Origin: UBA9926 sp964524295
GTDB taxonomy: Bacteria; Pseudomonadota; Gammaproteobacteria; Pseudomonadales; Azotimanducaceae
Direction of reading: 5' to 3'
Length of the DNA stretch: 5,019 nt
NCBI GenBank assembly: GCA_964524295.1
Contig: CAZGCW010000272.1
Span: 1-5,019, forward strand
The notes beneath the pieces were generated by a model. That model was not told the DNA's origin. It worked only from the letters and a program-made list of their open reading frames with translations, and did not search any database. The position numbers and the translations under genes are program-made. Positions 1 to 5,019 of the stretch are shown piece by piece (the first letter of the stretch is position 1; each line of letters opens with the position of its first letter).

Positions 1-465
1 GTTCCTCACTGTCAAAGCCATCTTCTAGCACTCGCCGGGGGGCTAGCGCGCAGGGGGTCACCGGCTCGGATCGATGCAGGGGTTGAACAACGTCCATCCA
101 ACTAAAAATCCCTGCTTGGAATCACACAGCAAAGACATAATAGCGTATTGAAAAAAACCAAAGCTTGGCGTTACCTCCCAAACCTAGCCTCTAGGCTCCC
201 CAATCACCGCAAAAGGTATAACGACGCCTTGGTCGTTTATTGTGAGATCACCCCCATCAAGACATAATTCGCCCCATGATTAACAGCTCAGCCAATAAAA
301 GCCACCACAATGCAGAATCAATACTATTTAAATTGACCTGGCCTGATGAAGCGTTCCCGCTCCTTCCGGTTTTAGGATTTAACTGTCACACTCGTTGTTA
401 TCAGTCAATAACAAATTTGGCCTGTTAGAAGCGCACGCCAATAAAACCAGGCTTGGAGACAAACA
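1..465. other. Non-coding region upstream of the monooxygenase gene
   Basis: I find no credible gene in these 465 bases on either strand; all frames are interrupted and nothing resembles a partial gene entering from the left edge. Two small inverted repeats are visible: AACGAC and GTCGTT around a six-base spacer (220-237), and a 7-6-7 palindrome at 395-414 listed separately. A run of seven A at 151-157 next to a four-base stem would be a very weak minus-strand terminator, but no minus-strand gene lies upstream of it. GCCAATAAAA occurs twice (291-300, 437-446). I could not find a convincing sigma-70 promoter: TTGACC at 333-338 lacks a matching -10 element. Confidence 0.7.
395..414. promoter_or_regulatory. 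Operator-like palindrome before the monooxygenase gene
   Basis: TTGTTAT (395-401) and ATAACAA (408-414) form a perfect seven-base inverted repeat around the spacer CAGTCA, ending 51 bases before the ATG at 466. The size and position suit a binding site for a dimeric repressor such as a TetR- or MarR-type regulator of the two-gene unit. Seven-base inverted repeats are expected by chance a few times in 5 kb, so position is the main support. No regulator gene lies in the window. Confidence 0.3.
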
Positions 466-1593
466 ATGAAGTTCGGATTATTCGTTTATTGCACCATTGG
501 TCGTCGCAGCGAACTCGAACAGGGCATGGCCGGTCGCAAACCTGAACTGTATCAAAGGATGTTGGAAGAACTGGCGCGGTTGGCCGTATTTTCTGAAGAT
601 CGGGGTTACTTTTCCTTCGGTCACCCCGAACATCACCTGCAGATAGAAGGTTTTGAAATTTCTAATGATCCTTGTTTGATGGCCATGTGGCTGGGCAAAC
701 ACACCCAAAAAATGCGCATTGTCACTTGCGGATTTGTCAGCACAGCAAACAATCCATTGGCAACTGCTGAAAAAATAGCCACCTTGGACCATATGCTCCA
801 AGGACGTTTCGGAGTCGGTCTGGTGAGAGGGTACCAGGCCAGATGGGTAGAAAATTATAAAGTTAAACCTGAACTTAATGCCGTCGGACCCTGGAATACC
901 CGATCAGCAGAAGATGAGATAAATAGGGCCTACTTCTCGGAATTTGTTGATATTGTGACCACCGCACTGGCACAGGAAACCTTTAGCTATCAGGGAGAAT
1001 TCTGGCAATTCCCCCCACCCGATTTCGTTAACCCCCATGACCATCCCGTCTACTACAACTATGGTCAGGGGGTTACCAAACAGATGGCGGTGCATGAGGT
1101 CGGTATCGCTCCCAAACCCTACCAGAAGAACATACCGCTTTATGGCGGTTTTTCACAAAGCCTCACCACAGCGAAGTTCTGGGCCAGATATAAAGGACGC
1201 CCCATTATTCTATCGGGCAACACCGAATTCCTCGCCCTGCTGTGGGAACAGTGGGAGGAGGAAGCAAAGAAGTGGGGTCATGAAGTCCAACCGGGAGACC
1301 AAGCCTGTTGGGGAGGCCTGATGATCTGTGCTGAAACAGATGCGAAAGCACAGGCATTACTGGAAGACATGAAATGGTTCTGGAATAGCTGGGCAATGCC
1401 GTTTGGCCAGGGTATACCCCATTTACTGGTCGGTAGCCCAGATACCATCAATCGGCAGATTGACGAGATAAGCAAAACCGTCCCCATTGATGAGGCCTTC
1501 CTGCTACTACCCCAGGGCATCCATAGTCCCGAACAGCTCCATGACTCACTGGATTTATTTGCCCGCAAGGTCATGCCAAATTTTTCCGACTGA
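466..1593 (+). CDS. LLM-class flavin-dependent monooxygenase (bacterial luciferase family)
   Basis: A 375-residue cytoplasmic oxidoreductase predicted to use reduced FMN and oxygen to oxidise an organic substrate; the substrate is unknown. The TIM-barrel luciferase family is recognised from several blocks. The N-terminal strand is MKFGLF. E55-H56-H57 corresponds to the Glu-His-His of LuxA, whose first histidine is catalytic. NPL at 96-98 is followed by LDHMLQGRFGVGLVRGY (107-123), where V120 replaces LuxA's reactive Cys106. IILS lies at 247-250, VGSP at 323-326, and a C-terminal helix ends in VMP. A segment of about 35 residues (185-222, containing PKPYQKNIP) is longer than in LuxA but usual in the non-luminescent branch. 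GGAG lies seven bases before the ATG, supporting this start. The gene leads a probable two-gene operon with the crotonase 49 bases downstream. The family call is firm; a Baeyer-Villiger or ring-oxidising role is inference. Confidence 0.93.
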   Translation: MKFGLFVYCTIGRRSELEQGMAGRKPELYQRMLEELARLAVFSEDRGYFSFGHPEHHLQIEGFEISNDPCLMAMWLGKHTQKMRIVTCGFVSTANNPLATAEKIATLDHMLQGRFGVGLVRGYQARWVENYKVKPELNAVGPWNTRSAEDEINRAYFSEFVDIVTTALAQETFSYQGEFWQFPPPDFVNPHDHPVYYNYGQGVTKQMAVHEVGIAPKPYQKNIPLYGGFSQSLTTAKFWARYKGRPIILSGNTEFLALLWEQWEEEAKKWGHEVQPGDQACWGGLMICAETDAKAQALLEDMKWFWNSWAMPFGQGIPHLLVGSPDTINRQIDEISKTVPIDEAFLLLPQGIHSPEQLHDSLDLFARKVMPNFSD

Positions 1594-1642
1594 ATCAACC
1601 TACAAATAAATCGATAACAAATTTACAAAGGAGAGAGTATCC

Positions 1643-2461
1643 ATGAACTACGAGGACTACCAACACCTGTTATTTGAAGCCCAGGGAAATGGTGTGCTGC
1701 TAGTGACGTTGAATCGACCCGAGGTGCTCAATGCGACGAATGCAAGAATGCACTATGAACTGACTCAAGTCTGGGCAACCATCGACCGAGATCCGAAAAC
1801 GGATGTGGTCGTGGTGACAGGGGCAGGCGACCGGGCATTTTCAGCCGGTGGTGACCTTGATTGGATCTCTGGAATGGTCGGCAACCCTGAGGTAGTTAAG
1901 AATGTCCAAAGGGAAGCCGGAGACATTGTATTTAATCTGCTGAGCCTCGAAAAACCGGTCATATCGGCAATCAATGGCGTAGCAGTAGGCGCAGGGCTGG
2001 CCGTCGCGCTCATGGCAGACATCAGTGTTATGTCTGAAACCGCCCGCATTACCGATGGTCACGTCAAGCTCGGTGTTGGCGCAGGCGATCACGCTGCTAT
2101 TATCTGGCCGATTCTCTGCGGTATGGCAAAGGCAAAATATTACTTGATGACAGCTGATTTCATTGATGGGGTCACTGCCGATCGAATCGGCCTGGTCAGT
2201 CTTTGCAAGCCCCAGGACGAGGTTCTACCCGCCGCAATAAAAATCGCCGAACAGCTGGCAGCAGGAAGTCAGGGGGCTATTCGAGGGACTAAACAAACCC
2301 TGAATGGCTGGATGCAGATGGCGGCGCCAATTTTTGAAAACTCGCTGCGTATGGAAATGATGGGCTTTCTCAGCGCAGATGCCAAAGAAGGCGTTAGCGC
2401 CATGCGCGAAAAACGACCCGCCCTATTCCCTTCGAGCCAGACCCTGAAAAAATCCAGCTAG
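1643..2461 (+). CDS. Crotonase-fold enzyme, possibly a C-C bond hydrolase rather than an enoyl-CoA hydratase
   Basis: A 272-residue, probably cytoplasmic, member of the enoyl-CoA hydratase/isomerase superfamily. The oxyanion-hole segments are present: AFSAGGD at 65-71 and NGVAVGAG at 111-118. The C-terminus has the usual EGV...EKR block (249-258). Both catalytic glutamates of enoyl-CoA hydratase are gone: A120 stands at the Glu144 position and H140 at the Glu164 position of the rat enzyme. H140 and D149, in DGHVKLGVGAGDH followed by IIWP, reproduce the spacing and context I recall for the His145/Asp154 pair of 6-oxocamphor hydrolase. H37 and E238 also appear to match His45 and Glu244, while His122 is not kept (A117). 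A retro-Claisen hydrolase acting on a diketone or CoA thioester is therefore plausible. Many uncharacterised crotonases carry a similar PHVxxGxxAGDG motif, so substrate and reaction stay open. AAAGGAG ends nine bases before the ATG. The gene probably shares a transcript with the monooxygenase. Confidence 0.9.
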   Translation: MNYEDYQHLLFEAQGNGVLLVTLNRPEVLNATNARMHYELTQVWATIDRDPKTDVVVVTGAGDRAFSAGGDLDWISGMVGNPEVVKNVQREAGDIVFNLLSLEKPVISAINGVAVGAGLAVALMADISVMSETARITDGHVKLGVGAGDHAAIIWPILCGMAKAKYYLMTADFIDGVTADRIGLVSLCKPQDEVLPAAIKIAEQLAAGSQGAIRGTKQTLNGWMQMAAPIFENSLRMEMMGFLSADAKEGVSAMREKRPALFPSSQTLKKSS

Positions 2462-2464
2462 CCC

Positions 2465-3226
2465 TCAACCCTGCATGGTCAAACCGCCTGAAATGCTCAC
2501 TGTCTGACCGGTGACATAAGCAGCCGGCTCAGACAGAAAATAAGCCACCAAGGCTGGGAGATCAGAAGGCTGCGCCAACCGTCGCATCGGAATCGCCTTT
2601 TCTAGTGCCGCAGCCAATTTATCGCTTCCCCGCGGATCTAATCCGGCCAGCAAAGGGGTATCTGTCGGACCGGGACAAATTGAATTAAAGGTAATGCCAT
2701 GACGGGCGTGCTCTCTGGCCAGCGTTTTCATCAGAGCTACCAGGCCACCTTTAGCAGCAGAATAAACCGCCTCACCAGATGAACCAACCCTCCCAGCATC
2801 TGAGGCAATACTGACAACCCTGCCCACACCGCTTTCCATCATGGAGGGCAAACAACAATGGGTCACGTTTAGCGGCCCTTTTAAATTAATATCAATGACT
2901 TGATCCCAGAATTCTGGTGTCGTATCGATAAAGGGCGTGGCCAGGTCCCAACCGGCATTATTCACCAATCCGTAGATTCTGGAATTCGAGACCTTACAAA
3001 ATCCAGAGACAGCATCTCGTACTGCCCCGTAATCGGTAATGTCGACACCATAACCGAAACACTGATACCCCCTACCGGCAACCCATGAGCAGGTCTCCTG
3101 CAAAGTTTCCTCATTCAGGTCAAAAACCGCAACGAGGGCACCCGCTTCAGCCAAGTAGGCTGTAATGGCCCGGCCAATCCCGCTAGCACCACCGGTAACA
3201 ATCACGGTCTTACCCTGAAATTCCAT
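2465..3226 (-). CDS. Short-chain dehydrogenase, BadH-like (2-hydroxycyclohexanecarboxyl-CoA dehydrogenase type)
   Basis: A 253-residue classical SDR with every expected element. TGGASGIG at 11-18 binds the cofactor and D36 after the second strand favours NAD over NADP. D62 and NNAG at 89-92 follow. The catalytic tetrad is N114, S142, Y155 and K159, and PGPTDT lies at 185-190. The stretches ASDAGRVGSSGEAVYSAAKG and LAREHARHGIT, the N-N-A-G-W-D segment and the SGGLTM end closely resemble BadH of Rhodopseudomonas as I remember it, which oxidises the ring hydroxyl of 2-hydroxycyclohexanecarboxyl-CoA. Oxidation of a cyclic beta-hydroxyacyl-CoA or similar alcohol is the likely reaction. I chose the ATG at 3226 over an upstream TTG at 3250 because GAGGA sits seven bases before it and the length then matches the family. 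The stop is three bases from that of the convergent crotonase, so the 3' ends of the transcripts probably overlap. Confidence 0.93.
   Translation of the reverse strand: MEFQGKTVIVTGGASGIGRAITAYLAEAGALVAVFDLNEETLQETCSWVAGRGYQCFGYGVDITDYGAVRDAVSGFCKVSNSRIYGLVNNAGWDLATPFIDTTPEFWDQVIDINLKGPLNVTHCCLPSMMESGVGRVVSIASDAGRVGSSGEAVYSAAKGGLVALMKTLAREHARHGITFNSICPGPTDTPLLAGLDPRGSDKLAAALEKAIPMRRLAQPSDLPALVAYFLSEPAAYVTGQTVSISGGLTMQG
2500..2536. other. Strong hairpin just past the crotonase stop, inside the dehydrogenase gene
   Basis: CTGTCTGACCGG (2500-2511) can pair with CCGGCTCAGACAG (2524-2536) around a 12-base loop, giving twelve base pairs with one bulged C at 2528. It begins 38 bases after the crotonase stop and lies in the 3' end of the convergent dehydrogenase gene. 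Neither strand has a T-run after it, so it is not a canonical intrinsic terminator. It could pause or stabilise the crotonase transcript, or be a by-product of the coding sequence. Confidence 0.4.
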
Positions 3227-3233
3227 TATCCCA

Positions 3234-3238
3234 TCCTC
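3234..3238 (-). promoter_or_regulatory. Ribosome binding site fixing the dehydrogenase start
   Basis: On the minus strand GAGGA lies seven bases before the ATG at 3226, with no comparable site before the upstream in-frame TTG at 3250. It lies inside the longer reading frame, so the eight-residue extension is unlikely to be real. Confidence 0.75.
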
Positions 3239-3365
3239 GTTAACAGCCAACTTAGCTGATCAATCCACGAACTTCCCCAAACGGGCAACCTCACACTGCT
3301 TACGTCCACAACCAGCGAGCCCGTGACAGACGAACGCCCTCAGTCGAGCGCTATTGAGTTCGGCA

Positions 3366-3385
3366 CTCAGGTTATGCTACCTGAG
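3366..3385. promoter_or_regulatory. Perfect 7-6-7 palindrome in the dehydrogenase leader
   Basis: CTCAGGT (3366-3372) and ACCTGAG (3379-3385) flank the spacer TATGCT. It lies 140 bases upstream of the dehydrogenase ATG and could be an operator or a hairpin in the 5' leader. The arms share no sequence with the palindrome at 395-414, so the two are unlikely to bind the same protein. Chance occurrence is possible. Confidence 0.25.
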
Positions 3386-3428
3386 CAGCGCGACAACCCG
3401 CCCAACCTTTCCACTACAGTCCCTAACC

Positions 3429-3456
3429 ATTAAAATCGGTATCCAGACCGGTTAAA
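3429..3456 (-). promoter_or_regulatory. Tentative dehydrogenase promoter overlapping a near-palindrome
   Basis: On the minus strand TTTAAC (3456-3451) and TTTAAT (3434-3429) are separated by 16 bases and could be -35 and -10 elements; the -10 matches five of six consensus bases, the -35 only three. AATCGGT (3434-3440) and ACCGGTT (3447-3453) form a 7-6-7 inverted repeat with one mismatch across the spacer, which is where a repressor could act. Transcription from here would give a leader of nearly 200 bases before the ATG at 3226. Confidence 0.2.
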
Positions 3457-3573
3457 CACCCTACCCTGAAAAGTCATTGACTGGGTACTGAAGCGCCTAG
3501 CTAGCAAACCCTCGCCACACTGGCTTTACCTTGCTACTTCTGCTACTACCCTAGACCAAATAAAGGCAAAGTC

Positions 3574-4140
3574 TTACAACGAGGTTACCTCTTCGAGCAA
3601 TTTTTTAATCTGAACTGAATCAGGATTGATCGCTTGAGCTTGCAGCAAGGATAATTTGGCCAGCTTAAAGTTTTTCATTTCAAGCAGTACCAGCCCCCGA
3701 TTAAGATAAATTGTGGCATTAGCCTCACCGTTGATCTCGAGTGCCTGGTCATAGTCAGTCAAGGCTTTTTCATATTCACCCATCCTGAAATAAACATTAC
3801 CCCTATTGACCATGGCATGACCCGAAAGTGACCGTATTGCAATGGCCCTGTTGTGATCCCTTATGGCAAGATCATACTGGCCATTAGCGGAATAAATAAT
3901 CCCCCTGTTTGAATAAGTAGCGGCTAGGTCTCGTTTTGATAGAGATTCATTGTCGGCAATGGCTTTATCACAATAAGCGACCGCATGGATCGACTTGGAC
4001 CAACGGCTTTCCTCAAAGCAAAGGTAAGCATTGCTCGGTCCCAGTACACTATCTGCTGCTATCGTCGACCCAACGTTCGTCAGCAACAGTACCAGCAAGC
4101 TCGATTTCTTCCAGCAAACCAGTCTAGCTAAAGAAAACAT
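3574..4140 (-). CDS. Exported tetratricopeptide repeat protein
   Basis: A 188-residue protein with a signal peptide: K11-K12, a hydrophobic run SSLLVLLL (13-20), and a likely cleavage after the A28-A29 pair, placing it in the periplasm. Three TPR units follow at about 73-106, 107-140 and 142-175, each with the N-R-G and A-pattern spacing typical of TPR helices (NRGIIYSANGQYD, NRGNVYFRMGEYEKALTDY, NRGLVLLEMKNFKLAK). The preceding segment 36-62 looks like a divergent helical pair and holds C41 and C57, which could form a disulphide after export. TPR solenoids mediate protein-protein contacts, so an adaptor role is likely, but the partner is unknown. A GTG at 4158 would also open the frame; I prefer the ATG at 4140 because GGAGG lies seven bases before it and the signal peptide then starts normally. 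No terminator is visible after the stop. Confidence 0.88.
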   Translation of the reverse strand: MFSLARLVCWKKSSLLVLLLTNVGSTIAADSVLGPSNAYLCFEESRWSKSIHAVAYCDKAIADNESLSKRDLAATYSNRGIIYSANGQYDLAIRDHNRAIAIRSLSGHAMVNRGNVYFRMGEYEKALTDYDQALEINGEANATIYLNRGLVLLEMKNFKLAKLSLLQAQAINPDSVQIKKLLEEVTSL

Positions 4141-4147
4141 CGCTACC

Positions 4148-4152
4148 CCTCC
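4148..4152 (-). promoter_or_regulatory. Ribosome binding site fixing the TPR protein start
   Basis: On the minus strand GGAGG is seven bases before the ATG at 4140. It falls inside the frame opened by the GTG at 4158, which argues against that earlier start. Confidence 0.75.
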
Positions 4153-4405
4153 CGGCACTATTTACTTACTATTCTGGACCTGAATTTACCCTGCCGCAAC
4201 CAAAGACCTCCTCTTCTGCTCGCTTTAACTCGAGGCGATCCTGAATTTTTCTCCGCTCCGAGGCCCAGTAGCGACACACTTTTCAACCTACGCTGGCTAA
4301 GACTCAGCAACCCTGCAAGGGCATCACCTGTCAAAGTCTGCTTCGCTACCGCGCTTAGACCTGAGCTGTATTCCCGGAGGCTCAAAAGGATGGAAAAACT
4401 GCTAA

Positions 4406-4441
4406 TCGAAAACCTCATAACACCCAGGCCAAGGTTTTCGA
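4406..4441. repeat. Perfect 10-base inverted repeat with 16-base spacer
   Basis: TCGAAAACCT (4406-4415) and AGGTTTTCGA (4432-4441) are exact reverse complements. A perfect ten-base match at this spacing is not expected by chance in 5 kb (roughly one in ten by simple counting). It could be an operator shared by the divergent genes or an RNA hairpin in a long TPR leader. There is no T-run, so a terminator is unlikely. Confidence 0.5.
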
Positions 4442-4547
4442 ATCCAGTCTTTCGCCACCCGCGCCTGAGACCACATCACATTTTAACTTCAGGCGTCTTG
4501 TTTAAACCAACATGAAACGAGTCCCGGGTATTTCCTCGTGATACTCT

Positions 4548-4575
4548 TGGCTGAGGTTGGCAAAGACCTCGGCCA
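4548..4575. repeat. Hairpin upstream of the rhodanese gene
   Basis: TGGCTGAGGT (4548-4557) pairs with ACCTCGGCCA (4566-4575) around an eight-base loop, with a single T-G wobble. It ends 67 bases before the rhodanese ATG and overlaps a candidate -35 element, so as DNA it could be an operator. No T-run follows on either strand. Confidence 0.35.
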
Positions 4576-4586
4576 TAAAATAGACT
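4557..4586 (+). promoter_or_regulatory. Tentative rhodanese promoter
   Basis: TTGGCA (4557-4562, five of six consensus bases) and TAGACT (4581-4586, four of six) are 18 bases apart and would start transcription around 4593, about 50 bases before the ATG. TAAAAT at 4576-4581 is an alternative -10 without a well-placed -35. Confidence 0.22.
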
Positions 4587-4642
4587 TCTGATCTTCAAGG
4601 TAAAGGCAAAGCTAACCACTGAAACTAAGACGAGAAATCCTA

Positions 4643-4978
4643 ATGAGATACTTAACACTACTGTTCCTATGCGCGATCACGGTTTCCGGATTCAGTGCTA
4701 AACCAGACCTTGATCTTATAATCGACGTTCGCACCCTTGAGGAATGGAACACAGGTCACCTGGCCTCGGCCCAGCATATCCCCTTGAAGGAGTTTGCCGA
4801 GCAGCTGAAGAGTCTGTCCATAGACAAAAACCGAACGGTACACCTTTACTGCCGCAGTGGTAATCGCTCGGGAAAAGCAAAAGCACTCATGCAAAAACTT
4901 GGCTATACCCACGTTATCAATGCCGGTGGTATCAATGAAGCCAGTATCCTGCTACAGGACAGCATTGTCGGCAGATAA
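4643..4978 (+). CDS. Exported single-domain rhodanese (PspE-like thiosulfate sulfurtransferase)
   Basis: A 111-residue protein with a signal peptide (hydrophobic LTLLFLCAITV, likely cleavage after A19) and one rhodanese domain. Seen in order: IIDVR at 26-30, a GHL...A..IPLKE block ending at 50, the catalytic loop C70-R71-S72-G73-N74-R75-S76, and GYTHVINAGG at 87-96. The active cysteine would take a sulfane sulfur from a donor such as thiosulfate and pass it to an acceptor in the periplasm. Length, the IPLKE block, DKNxTV before the active site, SGxAK after it and the YTHVxNAGG end all resemble E. coli PspE as I recall it, but there is no psp operon here. The ribosome site is weak (GAGA, positions 4632-4635). 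It is transcribed away from the TPR gene. Only 41 bases follow the stop in the window, with no terminator. Confidence 0.9.
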   Translation: MRYLTLLFLCAITVSGFSAKPDLDLIIDVRTLEEWNTGHLASAQHIPLKEFAEQLKSLSIDKNRTVHLYCRSGNRSGKAKALMQKLGYTHVINAGGINEASILLQDSIVGR

Positions 4979-5019
4979 TGTTCCTTTAGCGAAATCCTTA
5001 TGGGCTCACTGCCAGCGTC

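Larger units (their letters stand above)
3227..3573. other. Non-coding gap between the TPR and dehydrogenase genes
   Basis: These 347 bases hold no gene I can support. They contain the leader of the minus-strand dehydrogenase gene and the region after the TPR stop, where I see no hairpin with a T-run. Two 20-base palindromes (3366-3385 and 3434-3453) are listed separately. TGCTACT is repeated at 3532-3538 and 3541-3547. A plus-strand frame stays open from about 3260 to a TAA at 3431, but it has no ATG near its beginning, no ribosome site and no recognisable motif. Confidence 0.65.
4141..4642. other. Long intergenic region between divergent TPR and rhodanese genes
   Basis: These 502 bases separate two divergently transcribed genes and hold no gene I can support. 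They contain a 10-base perfect inverted repeat (4406-4441), a second hairpin (4548-4575), a possible rhodanese promoter near 4557-4586, and a GTTTAAAC octamer at 4500-4507. Minus-strand frames at 4158-4418 and 4476-4658 are open but lack family signals. Just right of the first inverted repeat, TTCGAATCC and GCCA recall the 3' end of a tRNA, without matching stems. Confidence 0.6.

Noticed and set aside
149..170. A-run next to CCAAAGCTTGG as a minus-strand terminator
   Set aside because: The stem is only four base pairs and no minus-strand gene ends here.
242..251. GTGAGATCAC as a possible CRP site
   Set aside because: The two half-sites are separated by two bases rather than the six needed for CRP, and no promoter lies beside it.
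408..1624. ATAACAAATTT present before the monooxygenase gene (408-418) and before the crotonase gene (1614-1624)
   Set aside because: An 11-base word repeated somewhere in 5 kb is expected about three times by chance, and the second copy lacks the palindromic partner.
3260..3433. Plus-strand frame open for about 57 codons between the dehydrogenase and TPR genes
   Set aside because: No ATG near its beginning, no ribosome site, and no family resemblance; this length is expected by chance.
4158..4418. Minus-strand open frame of 86 codons upstream of the TPR gene
   Set aside because: Its ATG lies in the spacer of the inverted repeat at 4406-4441, it has no clear ribosome site, and its serine/arginine/leucine-rich product shows no recognisable motif.
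3561..4611. TAAAGGCAAAG at 3561-3571 and 4601-4611, and CAAAGACCTC at 4201-4210 and 4561-4570, as possible element boundaries
   Set aside because: Both are within chance expectation for the window, and the enclosed DNA has no transposase or integrase.
4476..4658. Minus-strand frame of 60 codons with a hydrophobic N-terminus, GTG start and AGGA about six bases before it
   Set aside because: It could be a small membrane protein, but it overlaps the rhodanese start on the other strand. The hydrophobic stretch partly faces the rhodanese leader and nothing identifies a family. Peptide or ribosome-profiling data would decide.

Overview
The window reads as chromosomal DNA of a free-living proteobacterium. 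A gammaproteobacterium, perhaps marine, is my best guess. That rests on ordinary Shine-Dalgarno sites, a base composition that looks roughly balanced, a PspE-like exported rhodanese and an exported TPR protein. No phylogenetic marker is present, so the placement is weak. There is no CRISPR array, insertion sequence, rRNA or functional tRNA.

Layout. Positions 1-465 hold no gene and end in a short palindrome just upstream of the first gene. A two-gene plus-strand unit follows: a bacterial-luciferase-family flavin monooxygenase (466-1593) and a crotonase-fold enzyme (1643-2461), 49 bases apart. A BadH-like short-chain dehydrogenase (2465-3226, minus) converges on the crotonase with only three bases between the stop codons. 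A 347-base gap with two operator-like palindromes separates it from an exported TPR protein (3574-4140, minus). A 502-base gap with two larger inverted repeats then leads to a divergently transcribed exported rhodanese (4643-4978, plus). About 28% of the window is non-coding, which is high for a bacterium.

How the genes may fit together. The first three genes look like an accessory catabolic module for a cyclic, non-aromatic compound. The dehydrogenase resembles the enzyme that oxidises 2-hydroxycyclohexanecarboxyl-CoA to a cyclic beta-ketoacyl-CoA. The crotonase lacks both glutamates of enoyl-CoA hydratases. It carries instead a His-x8-Asp pair at the spacing I recall for the C-C hydrolase 6-oxocamphor hydrolase. 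The first gene is a flavin-dependent monooxygenase of the family that includes diketocamphane monooxygenases. Oxidation to a cyclic beta-dicarbonyl followed by hydrolytic ring opening is therefore a testable reading, but the substrate is unknown and no CoA ligase, regulator or transporter is visible here. The two right-hand genes encode exported proteins with no evident link to this module.
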